From assembly GCA_016195815.1 (NCBI GenBank), contig JACPYX010000007.1, forward strand, positions 186,001 to 250,000: DNA of 64,000 nucleotides, read 5' to 3'. Positions 9,089-18,150 of this stretch are shown here, piece by piece. A program made the position numbers and the translations under genes. Within the stretch, counting starts at the first letter, position 1; every line of letters starts with the position of its first letter. This DNA comes from Chloroflexota bacterium (GTDB taxonomy: Bacteria; Chloroflexota; Anaerolineae; Anaerolineales; Villigracilaceae). The notes under the pieces are model-generated. The model was given only the letters and a program-made list of their open reading frames with translations. It was not told where the DNA came from and made no database searches.

Positions 9089-10270
9089 ATGTCGAATCTT
9101 TGGAGCCGAAATACCCCCGAACAATTTTGGTTGTGCGACCAAACCTTTCCCGAGCATTATTGGTTGAATGCAATTCGAAAATCTGTGGCGCTTCTGGGCC
9201 TGAAGTGTACGGTAGAAAGCCCGGACGAACTGCTTGCATTAACTCTGGGGGAAGCGCAATTTGGCGCAGATCATTGGGAACTGGGTTTCTCCAAGCGTTT
9301 ATACTACTTATTAAAACCATTATTGCCACGCTCTTTTACGAGAATTTTGCGCCGGCATTATGGCAATCCGCTTGACGGGAAGTTGAGTGCCAACTGGCCT
9401 GTTGATTCGAGATACGCCCTTTTTCAACAGGAAGTGATGCGCCAGCTTTTGATAATTACCGGCAAACCGTCAATGCGCTACAAAAAATTCTGGCCCGAAG
9501 GTCATCAGTTTGGATTTGTCCTTACTCACGATATCGAAACGGCAGCGGGTCAGGCCTTTGTCCGTGAAGTTGCTGATATTGAAGAAAAATTGGGATTTAG
9601 GTCCTCTTTTAATTTTGTCCTGGAAAGATACGCTTTAGACTTTGAATTAATCGAAGATTTGAAGAAGCGCGGCTTTGAAATCGGCTGTCACGGTTTAAAG
9701 CATGATGGAAAGCTATACAATTCCAAAACTGAGTTTGCTAAAAGGGTCGCCAAAATAAATGCGAGGATAAAAGAATATGGAATGGTTGGATTTCGATCCC
9801 CATTAACGCATCGCAACCCCGAGTGGATGCAAATTCTCGATATTGAATACGATTCGTCTTTCTTTGATACCGATCCTTTTGAGCCTATTCCGGGAGGGGC
9901 AATGAGTATATGGCCTTACTTTTTGGGCCGCTTTGTGGAATTGCCATACACTCTTGTTCAAGATTATACGCTTACGGCCGTACTTGGCGAAACTACCCCT
10001 CGGCTTTGGCTGGATAAAGTTCAGTTCCTAAAAAAATATCATGGAATGGCATTGCTCAATACCCATCCGGATTACCTGAAAGAGCGTACTACATTAAATA
10101 TATATACGGAATTTTTGCAATCAATGAAAAATTCTGGCGGCTATTGGCATGCGCTCCCGCGCGATGCGGCTCGCTGGTGGAGGAAACGAGCCGGCATATC
10201 TTCCAATGATGTTATGCCGGCAATTGATTTTGGCATGGCGGCATTGGAGGGCGGGGAGATAATCATTTAA
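9089..10270 (+). CDS. Polysaccharide deacetylase family protein (NodB-like)
   Basis: FVLTHDIETAAGQAFVREVADIEEKLGFRSSFNFV ... GFEIGCHGLKHDGKL ... GFRSPLTHRNPEWM; SD-like ggagg upstream of ATG. Confidence 0.85.
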   Translation: MSNLWSRNTPEQFWLCDQTFPEHYWLNAIRKSVALLGLKCTVESPDELLALTLGEAQFGADHWELGFSKRLYYLLKPLLPRSFTRILRRHYGNPLDGKLSANWPVDSRYALFQQEVMRQLLIITGKPSMRYKKFWPEGHQFGFVLTHDIETAAGQAFVREVADIEEKLGFRSSFNFVLERYALDFELIEDLKKRGFEIGCHGLKHDGKLYNSKTEFAKRVAKINARIKEYGMVGFRSPLTHRNPEWMQILDIEYDSSFFDTDPFEPIPGGAMSIWPYFLGRFVELPYTLVQDYTLTAVLGETTPRLWLDKVQFLKKYHGMALLNTHPDYLKERTTLNIYTEFLQSMKNSGGYWHALPRDAARWWRKRAGISSNDVMPAIDFGMAALEGGEIII

Positions 10271-10278
10271 TTGCATCG

Positions 10279-11415
10279 TCATATATTCCTTGCAATCACC
10301 ATCCGCTGGACTTCACTCGTCCCTTCGCCGATGGTCATCAGGCGCGCGTCACGGTAAATTCGCTCTACGGGGTATTCGCTCGAATAGCCATATCCGCCGT
10401 GAATTTGAATGGCGTTGCGGCAGACACGCTCGGCTATTTCCGTGGCGAACAGTTTTGCCATAGCCGCTTCCTTCGTGAACGGACGGCCTTCCTGCTTAAG
10501 CCAGGCGGCGCGGTATATCATCAGGCGCGCGGCCTCGATTTCGGTGGCGGCGTCAGCCAACATCCATTGAATGGCCTGGAAATCCGCGATGGGATGACCA
10601 AAGGCCTGGCGTACTTTTGCATAAGCCAGCGCGTGTTCGAAAGCCGCCTGCGCCAACCCAACTGAGATGGCGCCGATGCTGATTCGTCCGCCGTCGAGCG
10701 TGGAGAGAGTCTGTGGCAGGCCGCGTCCTTCCTGGCCGATGAGATTGCTTAATGGCACCCGCACGTCTTGATATGTTACGGCGTGTGTGGGGGAGCCGTG
10801 CAGGCCCATCTTTTTCTCGGCAGGACCGATCGTCAGGCCGCGCGCATCGGTCGGGACGAGGATCATGCTCAATGAACGGGAGCCGTTACCGGCGCCGGTT
10901 TGAACGAGCGTGATGATATATTCGGCGATGGACGCATTGGTCGTCCACATTTTTGCGCCGTTGATGATCCAGGTGTCCCCGTCTTTGGCGGCTTTGGTTT
11001 TGATGCCCTGCAAGTCTGAACCTGTGCCGGGTTCGGTCAATGCCAGCGATGCGATCTTGCTTTTGCCGCTGGTGACCAGCGGAAGCCATTTCTTTTTTAG
11101 TTCTTCACTGCCATAATTTACGAGCGGAGATGTGCCGAGGCCGTTGTGCGCGGCGATGGCAAGCGCGGTGCTGCCGCAGGCCCAGCCGAGTTCTTCGATG
11201 GCGATTGCCGCGCTGACTGCGTCCATGTTTGCGCCGCCGTATTCTTCGGGAATGGTCAGGCCGAGCAGGCCAAGCGCCGCGCCCTTGCGCACGGCGTTCC
11301 AGTTGAACTCGCCGGTCACATCCACTTCATGGGCTTTGGGGCGCACTTCTTTTTCAACGAAATCGTGAATTGATTTTTTCCACAAACGCTGCTCATCGCT
11401 TAGATCAAAATTCAT
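10279..11415 (-). CDS. Acyl-CoA dehydrogenase
   Basis: LGLTIPEEYGG, ALTEPGTGSDLQGIKTKA, MWTTNASIAEYIITLV, IQIHGGYGYSSEYPVERIYRDARLMTIGEGTSEVQR. Confidence 0.97.
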   Translation of the reverse strand: MNFDLSDEQRLWKKSIHDFVEKEVRPKAHEVDVTGEFNWNAVRKGAALGLLGLTIPEEYGGANMDAVSAAIAIEELGWACGSTALAIAAHNGLGTSPLVNYGSEELKKKWLPLVTSGKSKIASLALTEPGTGSDLQGIKTKAAKDGDTWIINGAKMWTTNASIAEYIITLVQTGAGNGSRSLSMILVPTDARGLTIGPAEKKMGLHGSPTHAVTYQDVRVPLSNLIGQEGRGLPQTLSTLDGGRISIGAISVGLAQAAFEHALAYAKVRQAFGHPIADFQAIQWMLADAATEIEAARLMIYRAAWLKQEGRPFTKEAAMAKLFATEIAERVCRNAIQIHGGYGYSSEYPVERIYRDARLMTIGEGTSEVQRMVIARNI

Positions 11416-11511
11416 TCTTCTTCTCCGGTTGAGGGTGAAATAGCCTTTGTTCGAAATAATCCACAGATCGAGGAAAAATCGTCGAAATCTGTGTGATGTG
11501 AGGATGGGGAT

Positions 11512-11754
11512 TTATTCGTCGTTCCTGGCCTGGTTGTATTTAGCGAGAATTTCCCGTGCGGTCTGAAGTTGTTTTTTTGAAACGAAGATTTGCACGCGTC
11601 CCAGCCCGTTGATTGTGACGGGATAGATGTGATGGCCGACCGCTTCCTGGAACAATTCCACTTCGATGCCATCTGCTTCGAGATAACTCTTGAGCATGTC
11701 GGCCTCCATGCGGCCCTGGATTTCTGCGAGCAATTCCCATTTTAGTTCGTCCAT
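11512..11754 (-). CDS. DUF2007-like putative signal-transducing protein
   Basis: Internal start MDELKWELLAEIQGRMEADMLKSYLEADGIEVELFQEAVG...RVQIFVSKKQLQTAREIL; TAATG-type overlap with the upstream ywiC-like stop. Confidence 0.7.
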   Translation of the reverse strand: MDELKWELLAEIQGRMEADMLKSYLEADGIEVELFQEAVGHHIYPVTINGLGRVQIFVSKKQLQTAREILAKYNQARNDE

Positions 11755-12572
11755 TAAAACCTCCATGTGGCGACGAATAGGATCGTCCATAAAATGCTGA
11801 CGATCAATTGCCGGACGCCGATGGCGGCCGGCTTGAGTTTGACGGCAGGGTTGAAAACGCCCCACAGCGTTTCGAACCATTGAACCAGATACGGGACGAA
11901 GATCAAGCCCGGCAAAATGGATGACAGGCCCAACGCCAATGCGAGCACGAGATTGAAGGATGTGTACGCCAGGGCGCGGCGTCCCATCTTCCACTGTTCG
12001 CTTCTTTCCTGGACCTCAGCCCGCTCCCGTTGCTCGAGCCTTAGATAAGCATGGACGATGGAGGCGGCCGACTGAAGCCACGTCAACAGCCAGAGCCACC
12101 AGCCGAATACATCGTAATGCCCGATGCCGATCCAATACGCGGCGGGCGCGGCCAGCGACAGCGCGCCGGTCGCGATTATCTCGACTCCTGCCTGGCGACG
12201 TTCGGCGCGCCTGCTCACGAGCCATAAATGCCAGGCAAAGATGGGAATCCCCGGCACAGCCAGGTAGGCGATATATCCATCGCCAAACAGAAATAATTCT
12301 CCCAATCCCAGAAGAACGATTACACCATAGACCATAATCCAAAAGCGCGCCGCGGGCAGATCGGTGCGCGGACGGCGGCCCGAATAAGCTTTGACCGCCA
12401 TGGCGACAGGCTGACGCAATAAGAAAGCGGCCATGGCCGTGATCGCAAGACTCAGGGATGTGTATGAAAATGTTTTCCCGGCAAAGATGCCGACAATCAA
12501 CGGGCTGAGAATGAAAACCCACGAGCCGTGATCCTGTGGGATTGCGATCTGTTTTCGAAGAAAAGATTGCAT
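11754..12572 (-). CDS. YwiC-like membrane protein
   Basis: MQSFLRKQIAIPQDHGSWVFILSPLIVGIFAG: PQDHGSW motif and multiple TM segments typical of the YwiC-like family; start chosen at ATG 12572. Confidence 0.75.
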   Translation of the reverse strand: MQSFLRKQIAIPQDHGSWVFILSPLIVGIFAGKTFSYTSLSLAITAMAAFLLRQPVAMAVKAYSGRRPRTDLPAARFWIMVYGVIVLLGLGELFLFGDGYIAYLAVPGIPIFAWHLWLVSRRAERRQAGVEIIATGALSLAAPAAYWIGIGHYDVFGWWLWLLTWLQSAASIVHAYLRLEQRERAEVQERSEQWKMGRRALAYTSFNLVLALALGLSSILPGLIFVPYLVQWFETLWGVFNPAVKLKPAAIGVRQLIVSILWTILFVATWRF

Positions 12573-12777
12573 TAGGCGATTATAGCAAACTCCAGGTTTT
12601 ATCAGACCCGGAGTTTGCTCACTCAAACGATCCGCCATGAGCGGCGACTTTCCGCAAACTGCCTTTAAAAATTGCGTGCGCTCGCGGCGATTAACACACA
12701 TAGCTAAAGCCCTGAAAATAAAAAGTCGCTCGCCGAAAAGGCAAACGACTCTTTAAATTTGTAATTGGGCGCGCTTG

Positions 12778-13128
12778 TTACGCGTATAAGCCCCAGTCCA
12801 GCGCTGACGGGTCTTCCATCATGGAGAAGTCCCACATATCCATGCCCATTTCAATCGTGACGGGTTTATTCAAAGCTTCAACTGCCTTTGCTTTTGTCAT
12901 TTCAATCATGGCCGGGCCATAAGGACAGAACGGGGTGGTGAGGATCATCTTCAGCCGCGCAATATCGTTCTCAAGTTCCACATCTCTGATGAGGCCCAAT
13001 TGTATGATGTTCATTCCGATTTCAGGGTCTACCACTTCAGATAACCTTGCTCGGACGACTTCTACCAATTCCGGATTTGTTTCGTGAATTGTCCACTTGA
13101 TTTGATTGGGTGTTTGTTCTTCGGACAT
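12778..13128 (-). CDS. DUF59/MIP18-type metal-sulfur cluster assembly factor (SufT/PaaD-like)
   Basis: VVDPEIGMNIIQLGLIRDVELENDIARLKMILTTPFCPYGPAM: canonical DUF59 motif. Confidence 0.88.
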   Translation of the reverse strand: MSEEQTPNQIKWTIHETNPELVEVVRARLSEVVDPEIGMNIIQLGLIRDVELENDIARLKMILTTPFCPYGPAMIEMTKAKAVEALNKPVTIEMGMDMWDFSMMEDPSALDWGLYA

Positions 13129-13146
13129 TATTTAATTCCTTCGTTT

Positions 13147-13773
13147 TTATCGGGATGTGCTTTGCCCTGCTTGTACAACATAGGTGCAGTGGGTGCCGCC
13201 ACTTAAGATGCATTCGATTTTGCTGGCGGGCACCGCCAGCATTTTTGAGATCAGGGCCTGGTCTACGGTGCAGACTTCAGGATGCGCCACGCCGATTTGA
13301 TAGTATGGGCATGTGATCTCATGGATTTGATACTGATCGCCTTTCTTTTCCCATTCGACAGTAAAGCCTTCTTCGCCCAGCATTTCTTTGACAAAATCCA
13401 GCCGTTCTTCCATGCTCAATCCACTCATTCGCTCGGAATATTCGTTCGCCAGATCTTCCGCTATCTGGCTGAACAGTTGGCTGATCACCGGCCCAGGCAT
13501 GGACTCTTTCATTTGCGCCAACAGGCGCGTAGTCAGGCGCAGATAGCGCGTCGGGAATTTTTCCATCCCTTCCTCGGTCAGCGCGTAGACTAGGCGCGGG
13601 CGCCCAACCCCGTGACGTTCTTCCTCTGCTGAAACCAATCCCTCCATCTGCAAGTTCGTCAGGTGGTGGCGGACGGAAATAGGGTTAATGCTGACCGCCT
13701 CGGCCAATTCGTTAATTGTGCGGCGTGGCTGGCGTAAAATGGTTTGCAGAATCCGATCTCTCGTGCTTTTCAT
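13147..13773 (-). CDS. sufR: SufR-like winged-helix repressor with cysteine-rich C-terminal sensor
   Basis: MKSTRDRILQTILRQPRRTINELAEAVSINPISVRHHLTNLQMEGLVSAEEERHGVGRPRLVYALTEEG plus C-terminal ITCPYYQIGVAHPEVCTVDQ...IECILSGGTHCTYVV with four spaced Cys. ATG 13773 preferred over TTG 13809. Confidence 0.8.
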   Translation of the reverse strand: MKSTRDRILQTILRQPRRTINELAEAVSINPISVRHHLTNLQMEGLVSAEEERHGVGRPRLVYALTEEGMEKFPTRYLRLTTRLLAQMKESMPGPVISQLFSQIAEDLANEYSERMSGLSMEERLDFVKEMLGEEGFTVEWEKKGDQYQIHEITCPYYQIGVAHPEVCTVDQALISKMLAVPASKIECILSGGTHCTYVVQAGQSTSR

Positions 13774-13809
13774 GCCGAAGAGTATACCCACCGTGCCTGA
13801 ACTTGTCAA
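13770..13809 (-). promoter_or_regulatory. Putative sigma70-type promoter of sufR, apparently leaderless
   Basis: Minus strand: TTGACA (13809-13804), 17-nt spacer, TATACT (13786-13781), 7 nt, ATG (13773-13771). Confidence 0.65.
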
Positions 13810-13822
13810 TATTATAGATAAT

Positions 13823-13837
13823 TATGATAAATATTGA
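13823..13837. promoter_or_regulatory. Candidate SufR operator box (copy 1)
   Basis: TATGATAAATATTGA, identical 15-mer to 18136..18150 upstream of sufC; lies just upstream of the sufR -35. Confidence 0.45.
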
Positions 13838-13838
13838 A

Positions 13839-13879
13839 CAACCGAAACCCCGAACGATTTTCGCTTGGAGTTTCGGTTG
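13839..13879 (-). terminator. Stem-loop downstream of the UbiA gene
   Basis: caaccgaaac...gtttcggttg inverted repeat just past the UbiA stop; T-tract is weak. Confidence 0.45.
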
Positions 13880-13893
13880 TGTGAAAGTTTTGG

Positions 13894-14934
13894 TTAACGC
13901 CAGAAGCTGGGCAAGAGTGTGCGGATTACAGTCTCGATTACCAAAGCCAATACAAAGTAATTGCTGAAGACGCGGTTATGCACAAAGCAGACCGTGGAGA
14001 ACCAGCGCGGCCAAATTGGATATCCGGCGGGCGGCTCGGTTGGCCGCGGCTTTGACATGCGCTGAAGCGCCATCTGTGCGGGCTTGATGGCGATAAAGAT
14101 CAGCAACATCACTGGCGTGAAGAAATGCGACACGAAGATCAAATAGAGTGTGATGATGTACGACAACACAATTGCAGACATCGTAATATAGCGCGCCGCA
14201 GTTTCACCGACAAGTACGGGCAAAGTCCTGACCTTTTTGACTTTATCTTCCTTGAGTTTATCGGTGTGTTTGCCAAGATTGATCGTGACCACGTTCAAGC
14301 CAATTGGAATGCTTGCGAGAATCACCGCCCAGTCCCATAGACCGGTCAATACAAAATATACGCCTCCGATCATCATAGGTCCCCAGATGATGAAAATGGA
14401 CAACTCCCCAATGCCAATATACTTGAGGGGAAAAGTATAGAACAACAAAATGAAAGCGCCGATAGCAAAAAACCATACGACAATCGGCGCAAAGTTTGTA
14501 TAAAACAAAGCGTACACGCCTGCGAGTGTAGCCAGCAAGCCGCTGACGCCGAACCAGAGCAGGTGGGTGCGTTTGCCCCAGAAGCCTTGCGCCAGCGGGT
14601 GGACCCCGTACTGCGTGCGGAAGTAATTATCCTTGTCAATGCCGCGGCTGAAATCTGTGTAATCGTTGATCAGGTTGTTCGTGCCGTGCGCAATGAAGAG
14701 TCCCAGTGTGAGAATCGTCCACATCAGAAAGTTGAATGGCCTGCCGGCGGAATATAAATACTGCCAGGCAAATAGTCCGCCGATCAGCCCTGAATAAAGT
14801 GTGATTGTGCCGACCGCGGACCGCGTGGCAATGAACCACTTGGATAGCACATCCAGCGCGTCCCATTCCTTTTTGTCTTCCATCTTGATGAGCTGTGAAA
14901 GTGTTTTGCGCCACATGGCGAAGGTAGTGTTCAT
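13894..14934 (-). CDS. UbiA-family prenyltransferase
   Basis: NNLINDYTDFSRGIDKDN (NDxxD motif) and LGKHTDKLKEDKVKKVRTLPVLVG, multi-TM. Confidence 0.88.
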   Translation of the reverse strand: MNTTFAMWRKTLSQLIKMEDKKEWDALDVLSKWFIATRSAVGTITLYSGLIGGLFAWQYLYSAGRPFNFLMWTILTLGLFIAHGTNNLINDYTDFSRGIDKDNYFRTQYGVHPLAQGFWGKRTHLLWFGVSGLLATLAGVYALFYTNFAPIVVWFFAIGAFILLFYTFPLKYIGIGELSIFIIWGPMMIGGVYFVLTGLWDWAVILASIPIGLNVVTINLGKHTDKLKEDKVKKVRTLPVLVGETAARYITMSAIVLSYIITLYLIFVSHFFTPVMLLIFIAIKPAQMALQRMSKPRPTEPPAGYPIWPRWFSTVCFVHNRVFSNYFVLALVIETVIRTLLPSFWR

Positions 14935-15009
14935 AATATCTGCTCCTTTTTTGTTTTCTCTACAAATTCACCTGCTTTATAACGGGTTATTCTATCGCAG
15001 AATAATGTT

Positions 15010-15045
15010 CAAAAAATGAGCGATTCGCAAATTTGCGGATCGCTC
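15010..15045 (-). terminator. Rho-independent terminator of the flavin relay operon
   Basis: Palindrome gagcgattcgcaaatttgcggatcgctc (15018-15045) followed on the minus strand by ATTTTTT. Confidence 0.7.
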
Positions 15046-15137
15046 TTTGGGTTTTCTGCTGCGGCGATAATATTGAATGTTTGCTTATGGCGTGCCGCCG
15101 CGCCTGAATTGTCGTCAGTATTTGTCTCTTCGCTGGT

Positions 15138-16658
15138 TTACATTAATCCTGAAAACAGATCTGTCTTGATTCGGCGATTCGGAATCCCCATGCGTCTTAG
15201 AATATTCTTAAATCCCTTGACCATTCTCCGCGATCCAGAAATATAAAATATAGATTCTCTGTAGTCTGGAAGCATTGACCGAATCAATTCTGCGTTGAAG
15301 CGCCCGATTTTTCCCTTCCAGGCTGGCGGGATGTTCTTTTTGTCGGTAAGCGTAATGACGGTTTTGATTCCCAGATCCTGTTGGGCCCGATCAAAAACAT
15401 CCTTGTAAATGATATCGTCAATTGTTTTGGCCGTATAAAAGAGAGTGATGGCGCGGCGCTGGTGTGTATCCAGCAGGTTTTTGATCATGCTTCTAAACGG
15501 CGTGACGCCGATTCCGCCTGCGATCAAAACACATTTTTGGTTCGGATCCTGCGGCAGGACAAAATCTCCCGCCAATTGGGATGCGACGATTTCGGTATCT
15601 TTGTTCATCGCGAGCATGGCCTTTTTGAAAGAACTTGATTTTTCATAAAACTTGACGCCCAGCCTGAGTGTGCGTTCAGTGGGCGCGGATGCCAGTGTAA
15701 AGTAACGCCGGTTGCCGCGGCTGTCCGGCCAGTCATGGCTGAGTGTCCATTCCATATACTGGCCTGGCGTGAAAGAAAAGCTTCGAGGCGCGGAAAAGAC
15801 GAATTCGTACGTGTCGGGAGTGACGCGAGTCTTTTCCTTGAATTTGAGGGTGAGCTTTTCTTTGGGGCTGGTGGTATACGAGAATACGTTCCCAATCAGT
15901 ATCGCCAGTTCGGGCGTGACAAAGAATGAGCCAATGTGAAATTGCGGGACGAATAATAGACCCACCAATGCTCCGTAATAAACTTGTAGTTTCTGGGTTG
16001 GCGGGGTGGTCAATGGCTCGGTCAAAATGATGAAGGCAAAGAAAAAAGCCGGTGAGTAAACGGCGAGCTTTTGAATTGACGCAAAAAAGTCGTTTCCGCT
16101 TATGGAAGTGCCAATCAGTGTAACCGCCAGACTCGCGATAAAGAAACTCAGCACCATACGCATCCTGCCAATCTTGCGGACGATAAGCAGGCCTCCCAGC
16201 AAAACCGCAGGCAGCATAGGGCCGTTTCCCACCCACCAACTGGCGGATTGATTTGCGGTGTAATACGTCAGGGCAACGGCAATTGCAATTGGATTGAAAA
16301 AATGCTTTCCCTTATAGGCAAGGATATATTTTGATGCCATTGCCAGAACGGCTGCCCAACCGAGGAACCACAAATCATTAAGGGATTGGATGGGACTGAT
16401 GATCAATGCCAGTATCAAGGCTGTGATGTAAGCCGATTCCACGTTGGTTTGGACCTTGAACGATTTGGCGAAAATCTGATTTGCTGCCACGCTGACGGCC
16501 AGCAAAAATGCGGCCGAAAAAAGCAGGGCGTACGGGTCGTACGCCAGAAGGCCTGCAGCGCTGAAAATTACGGCAATACCAAGCAGGGCTATTAAATAAT
16601 AAAGCGCCAGCCGATACATGGTAATGCGGTTGAGTTGATTATCAATATAGTCAATCAT
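15138..16658 (-). CDS. RnfD/NqrB-like membrane domain fused to FAD/NAD(P)-binding ferredoxin reductase domain
   Basis: N-terminal ~9 TM region (ALILALIISPIQSLNDLWFLGWAAVLAMASKYILAYKGKHFFNPIAIAVAL) followed by FNR module (FTPGQYMEWTLSH, RYFTLASAPTE, CVLIAGGIGVTPFRSMIKNL, ISGSRRMVKGFK). Confidence 0.88.
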   Translation of the reverse strand: MIDYIDNQLNRITMYRLALYYLIALLGIAVIFSAAGLLAYDPYALLFSAAFLLAVSVAANQIFAKSFKVQTNVESAYITALILALIISPIQSLNDLWFLGWAAVLAMASKYILAYKGKHFFNPIAIAVALTYYTANQSASWWVGNGPMLPAVLLGGLLIVRKIGRMRMVLSFFIASLAVTLIGTSISGNDFFASIQKLAVYSPAFFFAFIILTEPLTTPPTQKLQVYYGALVGLLFVPQFHIGSFFVTPELAILIGNVFSYTTSPKEKLTLKFKEKTRVTPDTYEFVFSAPRSFSFTPGQYMEWTLSHDWPDSRGNRRYFTLASAPTERTLRLGVKFYEKSSSFKKAMLAMNKDTEIVASQLAGDFVLPQDPNQKCVLIAGGIGVTPFRSMIKNLLDTHQRRAITLFYTAKTIDDIIYKDVFDRAQQDLGIKTVITLTDKKNIPPAWKGKIGRFNAELIRSMLPDYRESIFYISGSRRMVKGFKNILRRMGIPNRRIKTDLFSGLM

Positions 16659-17397
16659 GGAATGTGTATCTTTCGAAGCCAGTGGTATAGGTTGCCATTT
16701 TATTTTGATCTATCATGTAGCCCTCGAAGCCTTGCAGGCTTTCTATAAACATGATGCCGCTTCGCCCCATGGCAAAGGCCGCAGTGGCAAAGCGATCCGC
16801 TTCATAGATGTCGGGGCCGATCACAGTCAGACTCAGAACATCGGTGATGATTTCATTGCAATTATTCGGGTTGTAAATATGTTGTCCGCGAATGTAAGTG
16901 CCGGATGTTGCGATTCCGCAATTGCTGATGGAGACGACCTTGACGATCTCATCGATGTTGAACGGATTCCGTATTCCCACGCGCCACTCTTGACCTCGGC
17001 TGTTCAACCCAAATGCCTGAATGTCGCCGCCTGCCTCAACATAGAAATTCTCGAAGCCTTTCTGACGGATTATTTCTGCGGCATTAAAAATCGCCCAGCC
17101 TTTGACAATGCCTGACGGATCGTAATAACCTTCGTGTTGGATGTCGAAAAAACCATTCGTGCTCAGGCGCGTCTCTTCCGCCAGTGCGAAAATCGTTTTC
17201 ATATCTTCGCTCGATTTTTCCAATTCCAGTTCATGTCTGTTAATGCGGGATATTTCGCTTTGTTCTTTGTATGTGCTGAACGTTTCATCAATGTATTCAA
17301 AATAGGAGAATACATTGTCGAGGATTAATTCCGTCGCTCTCGCATCGTTGATTTCCAGGGTGACAGGCATGCCCATCAAAATCCGGGTTTGCTTCAT
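16651..17397 (-). CDS. apbE: ApbE-family FAD:protein FMN transferase
   Basis: MGMPVTLEI, FSTYKEQSEISRIN, DPSGIVKGWAIFNAAEII, NFYVEAGGDIQAFG, SVTVIGPDIYEADRFATAAFAMG. Confidence 0.9.
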   Translation of the reverse strand: MKQTRILMGMPVTLEINDARATELILDNVFSYFEYIDETFSTYKEQSEISRINRHELELEKSSEDMKTIFALAEETRLSTNGFFDIQHEGYYDPSGIVKGWAIFNAAEIIRQKGFENFYVEAGGDIQAFGLNSRGQEWRVGIRNPFNIDEIVKVVSISNCGIATSGTYIRGQHIYNPNNCNEIITDVLSLTVIGPDIYEADRFATAAFAMGRSGIMFIESLQGFEGYMIDQNKMATYTTGFERYTFHD

Positions 17398-17398
17398 G

Positions 17399-17995
17399 TC
17401 AGTTCTTGGCGGAATTAAGCGCCGATTGCAGGGACATGATAAAAGCCTGGCTGGTTAAAGTCGCACCAGAGACCAGGTCCACGTTTGCGCTTTGGGCTTG
17501 GACAGCTTCCTGCTGAAGGTATGGCATCGCAATGGAATTAATGCGAACGGAAGTTTGGCGTTCGTTCGGATATTCCAGGAATTGAACGTCTGCAATTTTT
17601 CCATTTTGGACGATTGCTTCCACCTGGACAATGCCGTAATAAGCATCAACCTGCGGCCCGGTAAACGTCCCGTTTTTGTAGGTTGAGGATGATGTTTGAT
17701 TCGCTGCTGGTGCAGGATTCGATGATGATGCGGGTTGAGGGACAGTGTTTGCGCTTGAAGCAGATGTCTGCTGTTGCGAGGCCGGTAAACTTGAAGTCGA
17801 GGAAGATGAAGCGGTCGACGCGGCATTGGAGTTGGTCAGGCGCTGGTGAATCGCATAAGCGATAAAGGCTATGACGACAAATCCGGATAGGAGGAATTTG
17901 TTGATTGTCTGTTTCAGGTTGAACGATTGTTGTGGTTGATTTTTTGACACGGCTGTTTCCTCTGGCGGTTGAAGTGTTTCTGGTAATGTTAGCAT
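17399..17995 (-). CDS. FMN-binding domain protein, N-terminally membrane anchored
   Basis: Single TM, Ser/Thr/Ala/Pro-rich linker, FMN_bind domain ending in DLVSGATLTSQAF (SGATxT flavinylation motif). Confidence 0.88.
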   Translation of the reverse strand: MLTLPETLQPPEETAVSKNQPQQSFNLKQTINKFLLSGFVVIAFIAYAIHQRLTNSNAASTASSSSTSSLPASQQQTSASSANTVPQPASSSNPAPAANQTSSSTYKNGTFTGPQVDAYYGIVQVEAIVQNGKIADVQFLEYPNERQTSVRINSIAMPYLQQEAVQAQSANVDLVSGATLTSQAFIMSLQSALNSAKN

Positions 17996-18135
17996 TTTGG
18001 GATGACGGCCAGATGAAAGAATTGTGTATTAAATGTTGGCCAGCACGAACACCGATTTTGTATAAAAAATCTCTCGCCATTCAACCAAAAACAGATTCTG
18101 ACCGGGTGTTTTCCAGCGTGAATATACTAGAAAAA

Positions 18136-18150
18136 TATGATAAATATTGA
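18136..18150. promoter_or_regulatory. Candidate SufR operator box (copy 2), overlapping the suf -35
   Basis: TATGATAAATATTGA; last 4 nt are the first 4 nt of the TTGACT -35 element. Confidence 0.5.

Noticed and set aside
12016-12522. 168-aa minus-strand ORF overlapping the YwiC-like gene
   Set aside because: Out-of-frame overlap; the YwiC-like frame has recognisable motif and TM pattern.
12720-12770. Possible terminator aagtcgctcgcc...ggcaaacgactcttt near the sufT-like 3' end
   Set aside because: Stem interrupted by mismatches; not strong enough to call.
13774-13809. Upstream TTG start for sufR (MTSSGTVGILFG extension)
   Set aside because: This segment is better explained as the TTGACA-N17-TATACT promoter; ATG 13773 gives the usual SufR/ArsR-like N-terminus.
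15733-16239. 168-aa minus-strand ORF inside the RnfD-FNR gene
   Set aside because: Alternative frame of a strong CDS; low-plausibility composition.
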